64,000 nt of DNA from Varroa destructor (GCF_002443255.2 NW_019211459.1:18130030-18194029); one strand, 5' to 3'. Positions 33,280-45,529 are shown, counted from the first letter of the stretch. Notes: a model not told the origin generated them from the letters alone. Numbers and translations are program-made.

Positions 33280-36240
33280 TGTTTTACAAGAAAGCGAAAT
33301 ATCGCGTAGATCGAAGTATATCAGCGTCCCTAACTGACCATAATAATATCATATTAATACAAACAAGCAATTATCAGCATGCTTTACTTATTTGTCATGT
33401 TTACGGCAACGATCTCAACTTGCAAATTGTCGACTGTGGAATTATGTTGTTTCCACTTCTTATACAGGTATTACGTCCCTCTTTCATCTAAGAGTTCTGA
33501 TGGCCACACAAGAACGAAGTGTCTTGTGATATATCTTTGCCTTTGGTGCCCCCGCTCGCGTCGTATTTAGGCAATTGGACCGGCCGGGCATCAGGAGAGT
33601 GTTCGATGTCAAATGCCGCCGCCCGCGAAACCAGAAACAGTGAAATATCAACAAATTGTTGTGCATTGCTGCCTTTGTCTGCTCGGAAAACCATCAAGTT
33701 GGCCAGCCAGACCGATGGGTAAGTCATTGTGCAAGGGCTTGTCCCCTATTGGCACACAGTTGAGTGTCTGTTAACACGAACTAATGCTAATCGTCTTCCA
33801 TGTATAATTTGTGGTTCGGGAGCGGACGGATGCCCCTCAAAAATAAAACTAAGCCACTCAGACATAGTCTGAGCTGTGAAGTGTTGTGCGATAGGAGCTA
33901 AAGTAAGCACGGCACGATGACGACGAATAAGTGACGGTTTCTGTCTCAGCATAGTTCTATCCCATCAATTTCATCTAACATAGCGTCACCCGTTTCTCTG
34001 TCCTCAGATAAGTTAGCTACGTGATGGCAGCCATGCTTCCCGAGTGAGCATGTTCCGTCGCCGAATCCGTACACGCGCATCAAACACAGACACGTTGTGC
34101 TATAGTACTGCATAAAATATTTTTACCTGAAAACAAACGAAAACAAATTTTCGTTAGAGTAATACAAAAAGTTTCATTTCTCCATCTTGATCTATCCTTA
34201 CACTCGATCTATTCATTTCAAACTCTTGTCGTTTGCTGTGTCACCTTTTGGGAGAGTATATACTTCAACTGTAACACATTCAACGGACCGTAAATATAAT
34301 ATCGCACCCATTATAGGCACAATATCTACCTTTATCGCTGGGCCCCGGGTGCAAAAGAAGGCTCGAGTGGCAACGAATTCAAAATTCGCTCGCGCTTTCC
34401 TGCCTGTTCGAATAGTAAGAAGATGGAAGAGCTAAATAGGATGAAGTAGATGCCCCCGTGAAGCCGACATATATTGGGGGGTGGGAGGCAATGAGACACG
34501 CCGACATTCCGTTTCGGTTCTTGCGACTGCTACTGCTTCAGCAGAGACTACGTTTTGTAGTCACATTTTTTTTTATCCAGGAAAACCATCTTGCCCTTGT
34601 CAGTCTGTAGATCCAACATCGGCTCGATCTCCCTGCCCCCATACCAATTTCCTTCTCGCGCGAAACTTGTCAGCCCTACGAGCGGGTGGTGAATATTGTA
34701 CAAACCGGTCTACGACTGCTATCGCTGCTACCGGCTGTAACATAAAAACGCGTACAGCTGCTCACCGGAAGGCGGCAGCGGTTTGACTTGAACGAACTAG
34801 CAGCGAAAAAGGAAGGACTCAGAGTGGTGGTATCTAGTAGCTGTGCTCTACGAACGAACTCTGGAGCCTGGGTAAGCTTGCCAATGCGAACTGCCGACAG
34901 CGAAGAGGCAGAAGTGGGTAGTTTGCGTCAGAGTTCCAGTAAGTCGGCCTTTTAGATCGCTCCAGCGTTAGTACGCGTCCCACGTTGCTTCCATACGTTG
35001 GATTCACGTTGATTAGAGATCCGCACTCTATACAAGGTATAACATGCAGCAGGACGGATCAGCATATCATCTATTCTTCGCCGCATTACAACGCACGTTT
35101 GCGTTCCGCTCCACACAATCTCGGTTGAATCTCACTATCCTAGGTGTTCGCGCAGAGTTTTTCGGATAGACGTGAGTTCGATATGGGCTGTCACTCACCC
35201 TATTGAAGAAGCTCGATATGTGCTAGCCTGTAGACCGTTATGAGGAACTCGGTTTGTCGGCCTTACCGCTTTCAATTAGCATCATTTGACACAGACAAAT
35301 AGTCAGACTGTACTCTACAATGGTAAGCTGGACATATCTAGATAACACCATCGAGTGCAAATAAATCTTGCATTACCCCTATCAACAGACAACTGGAGAT
35401 GTCATCAGTAAGCAATCGAAAGACGCAAAGGTGTTCAACGGTTAGATATTTTATGTATTATAACAATTCTCACTTGCAGAAAGATCACCTCATTTTTCCG
35501 ATTTAAGATCCTCGACATCATGATCATAGATCACATTAGATGTCTCTATTACAATCATATCTGAGCAATTCGAACAATAGGATATGCAATACTGGCGACC
35601 AGGCGTATGACGCAGTAGCTCCTCGGCTGGTTTAGGCTCTTGGGGATATTGCGCAGGCATGCCTGAGAACAAAATGGGGCGTAAATCGCTGACGTCTTCA
35701 AGATACTATTAAATGGAGACGGAGTGAGACATGATAAAAGACAAGGAATGGCCGTCGGAGACGTCGACGAATTTGCTTTCTTGTTCTGTCTAAAAATACA
35801 AGAAAATGTACGTGTTCATACTTCGTTGTCCAGGATCACTGTACCTAGGCATCCAACAAGTCAGGCAGTCTGATTACCTAAACTCGATCCCCCCCCCCAA
35901 ATAGCTTCAACCTGCTTGTCGAGTGTTAGCAGCTGGTGCGTGTGGCAGCGGTGCTAGTGATATTATCGTAAAACACGACCACTAGTACCTCTCGAAAGGC
36001 ATAACTCAACGCACGTGAGAACTATCAGGGACTCGTATAGTCGCAATGCACAAATATATAGTTGGGTAGCTAAATCAAGCTTGGTACTGCAGCTGCAGGG
36101 TAACATGGTGGTCTGGGTGAGGCCTACGAGGTGTAATTTCGTTGACTTTTCTGTATGGAGAACACAAAACGATGCGAGTGAAACGTTCTGACATAAAATA
36201 TCAGAAATGTGGAGGATTAATAGATGACCAATATTTTTTT
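33280..36240. other. spacer
   Basis: Frames at 33484-33727 overlap on both strands and lack splice signals. C10 lies at 35889-35898. No supported gene is seen in this 3-kb stretch. Confidence 0.5.
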
Positions 36241-36283
36241 TTAGTGGGAACAAAACCGTATTCGTAAATTTCGTCTTCTTTAG

Positions 36284-36380
36284 TGCAGCCTTTACTATTT
36301 TCCCCAGTTTTACTGTCGCAGCAAATGGAAATACTATACAGACTTATAGAAGTTCAATCGGGTGGCTCTGTTGGGAAAAG
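36284..36380 (+). CDS. candidate internal exon
   Basis: The acceptor TTTCGTCTTCTTTAG ends at 36283 and the donor GAAAAG|GTTAGT follows 36380. After one nucleotide the 32-codon frame reads AAFTIFPSFTVAANGNTIQ and ends in phase 0. Two further acceptors inside (36306, 36321) could shorten it; with the second, another frame reads QMEILYRLIEVQSGGSVGK. Both borders are good, but the frame is ambiguous. Confidence 0.3.
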
Positions 36381-37161
36381 GTTAGTCCCAAGAATTACAA
36401 TGATAGTTGTCAAAACAACAATGGAAATACGCCTGCCATTCGGGGTCTACTAGTTCATTGAAATAGGGTCAGTGGAATTGTTGTTGCAGTAGCAGCCACG
36501 GAAAATAAGGTCACAACGGCGAATGCGCAGTACGGCCTACAAACGACATGAACAGTGGTAAGCGTCGGAGTAGGTCTGTCAAAATACACGAGCTGACATG
36601 TCGGCAACAATGTGGGCAGATATGAGTGTATAGGTCATATATAGGTAGGAACATGCCTCTACAAACTCCTATCCGATTGGCTTACACAGAACTAGCTGAC
36701 AGAAGGACACTTTCGGTCACCTGGTGCTTTGCTCTGCTGCTCGTTGCTCCTCATAAACTAGTTAGAATAGATCTGGCCTGCCAGATCGACATCGTCCTTT
36801 CAGTTGCTACTCTTAGATCCGTTGTTGCTGGCAGTGTCAACAGAAGCGATAACAGCAACAAACGCAATGGAAATATTGGCCCTACATAGAGCCAATCAGC
36901 AATGAGCGCAATGGCTTTGCCACCAGCAGTGCAGGAACAGTTGGCCACCAGGGGAATTTTGGGGTTTGAGTCGGCGTCGGTATGAACTGAAATAACGGGA
37001 AACTGTACATGGTACATGTACATGCAGATGAAGCTCGCTAGGCTGGAAGATTGGTCGGATGGTCGCCAGGTCGGTGAATCCGTCGACTCATCGAATGATT
37101 CAGATTCAAGCGTGCCTTAGTTGGCAACGCCGCCGTAGTTCCCTAAAAGGCAGGACTGTCT

Positions 37162-37512
37162 TTGATCGCTACCCGCTTCGCTGGCTACATAGGACAACAA
37201 GGAGATAGTAGGACGGTGGAATGTGGGAACGAAAGACCAGGCTGTCGGTTCTATTCGAACGTCTTCTTCGATATCACTACTGCTGGTACGATAACTAGCG
37301 CAAGCGGCGATCATAGTGATGTGAGTTACTTTGCTTCTGGAAATACATGCTCGGTCACTTTGATGCTATGTGTCGATACGACACACGCAACAAATTATAG
37401 GACATTGGACGGAACTGTACGATCTGCTTTTGTCCTTCGGAGCTGTGTGCATCTTATTACGGTTACAAGACATAACGCAGGCCTCTTTAAGGCTGCACTA
37501 GTGTATTCGTAA
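37162..37512 (+). CDS. open frame of 116 codons, unsupported by boundaries
   Basis: The peptide has a plausible composition with scattered cysteines (VECGNERPGCRFYSNVFFD). Its stop overlaps the ATG of the next frame (37512-37694), which means little in a eukaryote. No acceptor, donor or promoter was found. Listed as the most protein-like frame of this region; it may be chance. Confidence 0.15.
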   Translation: MIATRFAGYIGQQGDSRTVECGNERPGCRFYSNVFFDITTAGTITSASGDHSDVSYFASGNTCSVTLMLCVDTTHATNYRTLDGTVRSAFVLRSCVHLITVTRHNAGLFKAALVYS

Positions 37513-37708
37513 TGACTGCAATAACACCACACGGACTGATATACAACTCAGCTGTGCTGACGTACTTTGCTTGCAACAGCCAGCGGAGCAGTAGAAGCTC
37601 GTTGAATAGAATAAACTTTAGCTTGAACAAACGGTCATTTTGTCCTGCTTCGACAAACTTCGTCGTCTCCAGTAGCCGTCCATGTGCATTGTGAACATCT
37701 GATCCCTA

Positions 37709-37757
37709 ATGAATTCCCTTTTGCGAGCACAAACTAAGGAGACAGGAGTACGTTTCG
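37709..37757 (+). CDS. weak candidate first coding exon
   Basis: The ATG reads MNSLLRAQTKETGVRF and ends at a strong donor, TTCG|GTAAGTTTT, in phase 1. It would need another exon before the 38641 exon, which expects phase 2. Speculative. Confidence 0.15.
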
Positions 37758-38640
37758 GTAAGTTTTAACTAATTACGTGTGCCTTTGCGTACTCAGATTT
37801 ATGTGCATTGTTCTTAACGGTGTATAATAAGACTTCTTTATGTTATCAACCCAAAGACCTTCGTGTTGGTAGCCTGAGGCACCGCGGTTTTCAAACATCC
37901 ATCATCTCATCATCCTATAGTTTCGAAGCGTACAAAAGTTTGATCAGACAAATTACGTTCACTATTTAAAAAAGACTTGAAACTTCTGGGTATAGGTTGT
38001 CACCAGTGAAATCGTAATATCTTTAGGATTTTCAACCGACTTACTTGTCCTCTATAATTACTCTGCCCATCACCGAGATCCAATCGTTCAATAACCTTTA
38101 TCCCTCAAATTGTGCTTAGGCTGATAACGTCAATTCGCCTTACTCCTCGTTGGCGTTCATCTTCTTACAAACAAAGGCTCACATTCGATCATAGGGAATC
38201 ACTTCCACCCAGCAAGGAGAACGCCTCATTGGATGATTTCAAACTAATAACCTCTTTCGCCCAATGCGTCCAACACCCTTCTCGCATTTGCTGTGTTTGG
38301 ACATGCCTGCCTGTCATCGTCATTATAATAGCTGATTGGGATTGTGTGGAAGGAGCCAGCCAAAGTTGGTCGCACTGTCGAGTGCATTTTTTCTTCTTTA
38401 TCACTTTCGTTTGATGCTGGACGCAGAATTGGTAGGTCAGATTAACGCACGCCACAGTACGCGCACCCACCTTGGGTTGGGTCCGTTAACCAGGAACTAG
38501 AGCTGGCAAAGGACGAGAATAAGGGCAAAACTGGTGTCCCTATACAACATTGAGGGTAGATCGAGGGCACTTGGATCATCTATCCGACTCATCGTCGGGT
38601 GAATGGGGAATTAATCGGGTTCTTCTCTTCTACTTGGCAG

Positions 38641-38688
38641 GGCCATAGAGCGACCATCGAACAAGAAAGCTTGCGGGGCTACAACCAG
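38641..38688 (+). CDS. candidate internal exon, 48 nt, paired with 38874-39069
   Basis: The acceptor TTCTTCTCTTCTACTTGGCAG ends at 38640 and the donor AACCAG|GTAGGA follows 38688. Entering with one nucleotide, the frame reads AIERPSNKKACGATT and leaves in phase 2, exactly what the next candidate exon needs. A phase-0 reading (GHRATIEQESLRGYNQ) is also open. Short size, but both sites are strong. Confidence 0.4.
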
Positions 38689-38873
38689 GTAGGAGAATAA
38701 CCAGGATCTCTCCCAGCCCTCGATGATCCGTTGTTGGCCGAATTACGCGACCTATTCAACCTCGTGAGTGGTTGTGCTGCATAAAGAGGCAGGAAGAAGG
38801 CGGCAGACAGGAGACCGTGCCACCTTCGTTCGTAGACATTAGACTATTCTCCTGGCTTGGTCTCTCCTGCTAG

Positions 38874-39069
38874 AGGATCCCCTTTGGAAACGTCCTCTTC
38901 TTTTACAAAGCAGCTACCCCTACGATTCTTTTCAGCAAAAGAGCCTTTTGCCACTGATGATGATTGGCAAAGGCCACGCAGTTCGGGTCTGTTAGCTTAC
39001 CTAGTCGAAATTGGTAACAACGACGAAGTAACGTTCGACCCTATAACCGATGAGGCAGCGGAACATTGA
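38874..39069 (+). CDS. candidate terminal exon, partner of 38641-38688
   Basis: The acceptor GGTCTCTCCTGCTAG ends at 38873. The first nucleotide completes the phase-2 codon left by 38641-38688, and 64 codons follow to TGA 39067-39069. The peptide is rich in serine and phenylalanine at first, then acidic (LVEIGNNDEVTFDPITDEAA). An AATAAA hexamer lies near 39224. The intron would be 185 nt. No family recognised. Confidence 0.4.
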
Positions 39070-39349
39070 ACATGCAAGCGAATCAGTCCTGATTACGAAC
39101 GTCTGCGCAGTAAATCGGCAGGCCAGATAGATAAATGATAGATCTTGCATTTTGTGTGTTGCTATGACGCAACAGCTAGCCGGGCTCGGAAAAAGTGGGC
39201 TAAACACTCGGTGTATGTTCGTTAATAAATTACAGGATCATGAGAAAACTGTAATGCTAGTAAACAAGATTGATTTGGGCGACAAGAATAATAGATGCCC
39301 AACTATTATATTATCGGTTTCTAATAATTCTGCCAGAGCTAACTAGTTT

Positions 39350-40680
39350 GGTATAGTTCTTACCATAAATTTACAGCTGTGCATATATGGGGTTGTTTTC
39401 TTAATGTTTGCCTTTGTCTTTCATAGTTATCTCCCGAGGCTGTAAAACAGAAATGTTCAGTAGATATGAAGAGATGTTGAATACGCAGCGGTTGACACGG
39501 GCACGTATGTATAAGATTGTCGTGCTTTTAATGGCAGTGTTAGGTCAGCCGCCCCATTTATCTACCTCATGAGATGAACGAGTAACTTTAACGCGTCGCT
39601 TATCAGTTACTGTTCCTTGCGAGTGCCTCAGCTTTCCATGACTCTCGTTGGAGATCAACCAATTAATGGATAGTAACTATCAAAGACAATGATCCGCTCA
39701 ACGCGCATCAACGAGGTCGAGCCAATGAAAGCGGGCTGTTGTGCCAAACCGTCCATGATCAGGTTACCTATAGCATGGATGAAAGCATCAGCTCGAATGT
39801 AACAATGGAGGAGCTCAAGACGCAGCGGACATCGAGACGGGACTACAGAAACCCATGTGCATGGATTACCGTTTGATTGAACCTACGTTCTCTAGCAAGC
39901 CGCGATCTCTGCTATTTTTACTATACATATATATATTCACCTTGTTCTGCCACCCACACCGCCGCCGTCATCCTGGATAGCTCCTTCAATCCTCATTATT
40001 CTACACCGCAAAGTACGCCAACGTCACGATTGGTAACCAGAGAGTCACAAAGGAGTAGCACTAGCCGAAGAGTGGCGATGATGATCGGCAAAGCCTTGTG
40101 TCACATCAAAACAAGGTAAATCGTATCCTACTTATAAGTACACATCAACAGAAGGATAATATTTTACACCAAATGCACCGAAGGCTCTGCTCGTCCACTC
40201 AAAAAAAAAAAAATACACAAAACGTAATAATGTACAAATATATTTTCAGTTCTCTATTTTCTGGTTGATGCCATTATGCTCTAGAATAATAGAAAACTCT
40301 TAATGGTCGCTGGTCAACTTTCTGAGAATCGTCTCCCGGCAATCGATGTTGTATGGTTCTCTGTTTACATCCAAGTCTTATTAATAGTTATCATTACTGT
40401 ATTCATCCTAGCATTACCAATAATGTACAGAGGCACAAAATCACTGAAAACCATCACAAAATACTTCAGCCATCAAAGGAACAAAGCAGCAGACCGGTTT
40501 AGTCGCTTGCTGTCATTGTTTCGTTCCTTCGCCATGAAATTCCGGCACAGAGCAACAGCAAACGCAGTGAGAAAAGAAAGAAGAACGAAGAGAATGAACA
40601 AAATTTTATTTTTAAGAAACCTTTTCCGCCCGTTTCTTTTCCCTTGAACCGCATCCGATGTGTAGTATTTGAAAGCGACA
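39350..40680. other. spacer
   Basis: A13 lies at 40201-40213. A plus frame at 40303-40647 is basic at its end but has no boundary support. Nothing else is seen. Confidence 0.5.
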
Positions 40681-40683
40681 AAC

Positions 40684-41343
40684 CTAGCGAAATCTAGTGA
40701 CCGAATGAGTGCTGGAACAGGCCAGCCGACAGGCTAAGAGAGGAATGAAGGCGTATGGCTTAAGGCATGACGCATTCCTCACCGCCATCACCTCAACGCT
40801 GTTACCGAGTGAGTCAGGCAAGCGACCAGGCGGCTGACAGCCAGAGCAGGGCGCACGCGAATCCAGAGAGCTGTTTTTACAAAAGCCAAGCAATCCGGCA
40901 CGCCTTTGCGTTCCCGACAGAGCAGTCTCTTCTTCGCCGACAGTAGCAGTTACAGCAGCCGTAGCGGCGGCGGCGGCGGCGATACAGGAATTTGCCTGCC
41001 ATTTCCCAAACAAGTCATTCGAATACTGAGCTCCCCGTAGTGGTACCAGGAGTATTGTGGATCCGACGATCGGTGCGATCAATGCCGTGTACTCCACTCG
41101 ACGGAGGCCGCAGAGCCTGCTGTAAAGGACGTAGTAATATATCGCATTTGCTACGCATTCATTTCTGCACGATTCTGCTTGAGTCTGAGCCTTACGCGCT
41201 CCGGCAGCATGACAAAGGCTGTGCGGGCGGCCAGCGACGCACGAAGGAGTGGTGGTACATAGGAGGCTTCGTCGAAGGGATATTGGACTCAGCTGGGTCC
41301 AGAAGTGGGCGTTGTGGAAGGCGGCAGCACCAGGTTCCAACAC
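40684..41343 (-). CDS. 219-codon open frame, unknown product
   Basis: The second-longest frame of the window. Its middle is hydrophobic then alanine-rich; the alanines come from a (GCC)n run (plus-strand CGG repeat at 40964-40981). It has several cysteines toward the C-terminus. A 120-codon plus frame overlaps it (40992-41354). The region is GC-rich, which lengthens chance frames. No splice partner or domain is identified. Confidence 0.2.
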   Translation of the reverse strand: MLEPGAAAFHNAHFWTQLSPISLRRSLLCTTTPSCVAGRPHSLCHAAGARKAQTQAESCRNECVANAIYYYVLYSRLCGLRRVEYTALIAPIVGSTILLVPLRGAQYSNDLFGKWQANSCIAAAAAATAAVTATVGEEETALSGTQRRAGLLGFCKNSSLDSRAPCSGCQPPGRLPDSLGNSVEVMAVRNASCLKPYAFIPLLACRLACSSTHSVTRFR

Positions 41344-41522
41344 TTTCCGTGTAAACCCGCTCGAGACGCCGAGGAGACGCCGAATGATATCGATATAGCA
41401 TTAGGCCAGATGCAAGCCAGAAGGAAAGTTAAACTAAGAACCTAGAAGAATACCTCTAATGACAGGAGATTGGCCAAACGAAGAAATTGCAAGGGATGAT
41501 ACTTCTGTAGTTACATTACAGA

Positions 41523-41554
41523 TACACTGCTAGAACTAGACTACACTGCTAGAA
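41523..41554. repeat. 13-mer tandem duplication
   Basis: TACACTGCTAGAA occurs at 41523-41535 and again at 41542-41554, a 19-nt period. A small local duplication. Confidence 0.85.
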
Positions 41555-42151
41555 AAACTTCACCGATAGTTAGTCCATCTATTTATGAGTAAACGCATCG
41601 TGGAATCGGGGCGCCCTACATTTGGTCGAAACTGGATTTACGTGTCGTTTATAACCAGAATGTCGACTAACCCTGCTAGATCTGCTAATAAAAGCCAAAT
41701 GTCCTGTAAAAAAGGTTCGCCGGCTTCTATTTTTTGTTTTAGCCACCAGTGGGGAGCGAGTTTGAACTTTATGGACGAGCAACGCTAGTTTTCGGCTAGG
41801 TTAGACCTGTTGAGGGGGGATTGACTAAGACTAAAATATGCTCAGGAGTCTCAAATAATTTAGTGTATCATACTTACAAGACGCCATCAGCCCATGATGT
41901 TTTTGCTTCTCAACGCAGAATGCTTATGAACGCGATACAGAAATGTTTTTTGTGCGAAGTTTTGTTCCGTCGAATGTACCGTTTGTGTATTTTAAACGTG
42001 GTTCGTTTTGTTATAAATGTATTACAAATGGTTAGAGCATTTGGGTCCCTTAGTTGATTCGACTTGAATTCAATAACGTTTTCAAGCAACGGGGGTCAAG
42101 GCAAAAAGGCGTATTTGAATGCTTAAATTTAATTGTAATTCTGAGCAAAAT

Positions 42152-42196
42152 AAAAAAAAAAAACGAATTTTAGTCAAATCATATATATATATATAT
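42152..42196. repeat. poly-A and (AT)n tract
   Basis: A12 at 42152-42163 is followed by (AT)8 at 42181-42196. Simple sequence only. Confidence 0.9.
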
Positions 42197-42429
42197 CGCG
42201 ATATGGCGCACTGTGGGTGACGAGCATAAGGCGTGTTCCAACAACTCCCCCTTCTCAAAATGAAATTTATTTCATCCGGCCAAACTCTGAAAACGGAACA
42301 ATGTCGATGAAAGCCTGTTCCAGGTTTTGCCCAGGGTATGTTACCCAAATGTATGTTCAATCGGCCATGGACTTCGGTCGACGCTCTCGGTTGCCCCGTA
42401 ACTGATAAATCTCGCTTTAAGTTCACTAA

Positions 42430-43640
42430 TGAACTCTCCTATGTTGTCCATCTACTACAGCACAGTGCCTCTGGGTGGGCGAGAGACCCAGGGTAATTAA
42501 CACTGCATCGCTTCAGAGGCTTGTCCCCCAGCGCGCTTTATGTGAAGCGTACAACCCACAAATTTATCTCGCTTGGCATAACACCAGATAGAAGGTCTCA
42601 AGTTTAATGTAAAATACATTTATAACGGACGAAAAGGTCAACGTTTTCGTTTTCGGCCTAATCAAATCAACTTGTCAGTTTTCATTGTCACGTTTATTTC
42701 CGATAAAAATTATCTATAATCGATTCCTGAAAGTGTGCATAATATGCTAAACACACGTTTACGCATCGGGCGGTATGGACAAATGGCCTATGTGCACTCA
42801 AATAAAAGCTTAGCTCGCACAGTTACGTATGACCTACTAAAACACTAAAAAATGTTTGGCAGCATGCGACTGTATGTAGGATTAATATTCTAACAATAGC
42901 TAAGGACGAATGCAGATAAGTCTTAGGCCTTCGTCCGCCGACTGATTACATGTCAACGTTTCATCTTCCACCGGCGTCCTACTTAGGTTTTTCGCCTGGG
43001 GCATATGCGTTCGTCTCTTTGGATTGTCTCGGGCTCTTGGCGTCGATCGGACTAGGTTCTTGCCGCTGACACACTTCCGAGCAAGATGGACGTAATTGTA
43101 ATTCGAATTACAATCGGAACTTTCTTGCAAAACTATAAAACGGCCCCAAGCTACAAAGCTAGCTCATTTGGGTCGGAAAGGTTCAAACCTCAATATTATG
43201 AGAAGTCAAGGAAGAGTCCATTATGTTATCCAGCGGAGAAATCGAAGCGCAGCAGCTCGATGTATAAGTGCCTTACAAACATCTTGGCATATCTACAATG
43301 AAAGGATAAATAAAAATGAAAATAATACAATAATATCGCTTAGTCTCTAGAATAAAAATAGTGGGGCTCATTACATGACCTAATCCCTCCTTTCCAATCA
43401 GCCTTTACGTGGAGGTCTTAATTAGGTATTGTTTTCTTCCGAAGGCCTTGCTTGTCCCTTTAGAGAGCGTTACATCATACAGCTTCACTGTAATAATTGT
43501 GTTCTAGTACACTATATTTGACAGAATATTCGTTTTCAGACGCGTTTCCCGCGTTCTAGCAGTACCTGCTTTTGCCCACTTTCTACTCCACATGAGTGTC
43601 TCAGTAAACAGGGCGATACAGCATAGCAGAATTCAGCCTG
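42430..43640. other. spacer
   Basis: Short frames only (42900-43130 minus, 43086-43301 plus). No supported feature. Confidence 0.5.
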
Positions 43641-43664
43641 TACTATGTCGAACTAGCTGGCGCC

Positions 43665-43944
43665 TTAGCTCTTAGTGTCGACGTCACTGCCGCCGAACGG
43701 CCGTACCAAACGAGCCATCGCCTGCGCGACCGACCGACCCACCGATAGACGGGTAAAATGAAACTCATTCATTAATTCATCATCGCGCGTCCATGCCGGA
43801 GGAAGTCCTTCGACGACTCGGTCCGTCCGTTCAAACTGTCGACTCAGCGCTGCGCCGCTGTGCACTGAGCCATTGCTCCCCGAGGCACGAGGCATGGCTA
43901 TCGACTTCGTTGTTCCTAGGGCTCTCTTTTCCTTCAGATATTTG
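43665..43944 (-). CDS. candidate terminal exon, 92 codons
   Basis: On the minus strand a strong acceptor (CGCTTGCCTGCCTGTTAG) precedes 43944. After one nucleotide the frame reads KYLKEKRALGTTKSIAMPR, continues with a polar middle, and ends FGGSDVDTKS at a TAA at 43665-43667. Codon composition is coding-like. A tetranucleotide repeat (CGAC on plus, 43727-43740) is translated as SVGRSV. The same frame extends upstream to 44270 without support. No family is recognised. It lies on the same strand as the minus frames at 44.4-45.5 kb and could belong to the same gene. Confidence 0.4.
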
Positions 43945-44361
43945 CTAACAGGCAGGCAAGCGGACGACAGCCAGCAGTAGTTCGTTGACAGAACTGAGCG
44001 AAAAGATCCAGGAGAGACAAACGGAGCAGGGGAGAGAAATATGGGCCAGCCCGAACGAAAACGGGAAAAGTACAGGTCGTATGACTCGACTGGGCGAGAG
44101 GGGGCGTGTACGCTCGCTGGGAAAAGTTCGAGGCCGCACGAGGGCTGCAGGTCGACGACGAGTGCAAGGACCGAAGAGTAGTTACGGATCATGGTCCGAG
44201 TAAGGCGGAGCCGATGGTGGAATCGACGGCTGCGTCGGCAGCAGCACAAGTGGCAGCGCCTGAAATACAAGTGATACTGTCCTGCCGTCTCTCAGCAGAA
44301 TGCTCCGCATTAAGCTGCTGATTCCGCTTGCTGCTTGTACTGCCTGCTTTTCTACGCGGCA

Positions 44362-44739
44362 CTATCCTTTAAGAAAAGGCGAGGCAAGCCGGGTCATTGG
44401 GTCGAGCTGTCGTTCTAAGCCCATCCAGTGCAATGTATAATATACAGTATCTATAAGCAGGCAGCCAGGTCGGCGAACGAGGAAGTTAGCCGTCATCATT
44501 GTTGTGGCAGAGTTTACCCTGGTGGCGACGGGCTCAATGACTACGCGCACCCGATCAGGAAGGAAGACGGGTAAAGGCAGCTGGGACACCGGAGGTGTAA
44601 GGGGCAAACGGGTGTGTGCGTGCCAAGAAACCCTCTTTATATTACTGCTTTTCATTATTTCTGGATTTCTCTCTGTAAGCGTTTTTTTCCCTAAAGCTTT
44701 CTCTGTTACTCCTTCTCGTTCGAACGGTAACTTCCACAC
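44362..44739 (-). CDS. frame continuing past the TAG at 44746, 125 codons
   Basis: Directly downstream of the frame 44746-44954, and in the same phase, the minus strand stays open to 44362. The peptide begins with basic and acidic residues (KLPFEREGVTEKALGKK) and later has a proline-rich part. It could be a chance frame, an exon read through the TAG, or 3' UTR. No splice site separates the two parts. Confidence 0.2.
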   Translation of the reverse strand: MWKLPFEREGVTEKALGKKTLTERNPEIMKSSNIKRVSWHAHTRLPLTPPVSQLPLPVFLPDRVRVVIEPVATRVNSATTMMTANFLVRRPGCLLIDTVYYTLHWMGLERQLDPMTRLASPFLKG

Positions 44740-44745
44740 GAAGAA

Positions 44746-44954
44746 CTAGAGGTAGTAGCTGCTGCTCTCGTTGTCTGCTGGTTTCTGACCGAACAAGTCT
44801 GCTTGAAGTGAGCCTGGAAGTTCTGCCACCGCGGCTGTGGTCGCCAATCTGAACGCACGAAACAGCCCAAATGACGAAGGAATGTTCATGCGCTCGCGAG
44901 ATATGACTCCTGCCATGGCGATGATAGTGGCCCCCGTGTCGGCGCAGGTAACAG
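44746..44954 (-). CDS. candidate exon behind an excellent acceptor
   Basis: The minus-strand acceptor CATTCCTGCTCTCTGTTTCCTAG, with a CACTAAC branch-like motif just upstream, ends at 44955. Entering with two nucleotides the frame reads VTCADTGATIIAMAGVIS and ends SSSYYL at TAG 44746-44748. Another frame is also open across the exon. A possible first coding exon lies upstream at 45465-45529, but its phase (2) fits the less attractive frame, so an intermediate exon may exist. Function unknown. Confidence 0.3.
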
Positions 44955-45464
44955 CTAGGAAACAGAGAGCAGGAATGGTTAGTGATCGCTGAAAGTTGAT
45001 GTCCGATGCTCCTAATGGTAATCGCATCTCGGAACGGTTTTACTATTCTGAAGCAGAAGCGCTCCTTTTAGCACCCAAACGCAAAGAAAAAGCACTATTT
45101 TCGCCGACTGGGGCGACAAGAGGGGCGGAGTAAGGTAGCATCAACAGGACTGCCGGAGAGGTCACTGAAGGAAGGAACACAATGCTGAGCACAATCAAAT
45201 GTATTTCGCAAGTAATATCTCATTTTTAGCGCTTTTAGGGCTACAAGGTACGGATACACGCACATTATAATTGAGAGAATTATTTTGGGGATCGTTGGTT
45301 AAGGTCTAGAATGACCTAAAGGGCTGTTCGTATTTTCTGTTTTCTTTACCCTCGATATCTCAGTACAAAGCGTAGACAGGCAAAGCGGCTGCTTAACTAG
45401 ATCAAGAGAGTAACAATTCTAAAATTAAAAGATAAACAGCTAACTTACATTTACAGAAATTTAC

Positions 45465-45529
45465 CTGACTAGTGTCTGAAGGTCATTAACCGTTGGGTTG
45501 ACCCAATAGAAAATCGACAGACGAGGCAT
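45465..45529 (-). CDS. candidate first coding exon
   Basis: The ATG (A at -3) reads MPRLSIFYWVNPTVNDLQTL and reaches a donor GTCAG|GTAAAT after 65 nt, leaving in phase 2. It faces the GC-rich promoter-like interval at 45.9-46.4 kb, so it could begin a minus-strand gene running toward 44.4 or 43.7 kb. The product is not recognised. Confidence 0.3.

Noticed and set aside
37512..37694. Stop/start overlap TAATG between two plus frames, suggesting translational coupling
   Set aside because: Coupling is a bacterial feature, and this DNA is eukaryotic in character. Coincidence.
39152..39346. Frame with VNKID, resembling the GTPase G4 motif NKxD
   Set aside because: No P-loop or switch motifs and a too-short spacing to a G5-like SA. 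A four-residue match in AT-rich sequence is expected by chance.
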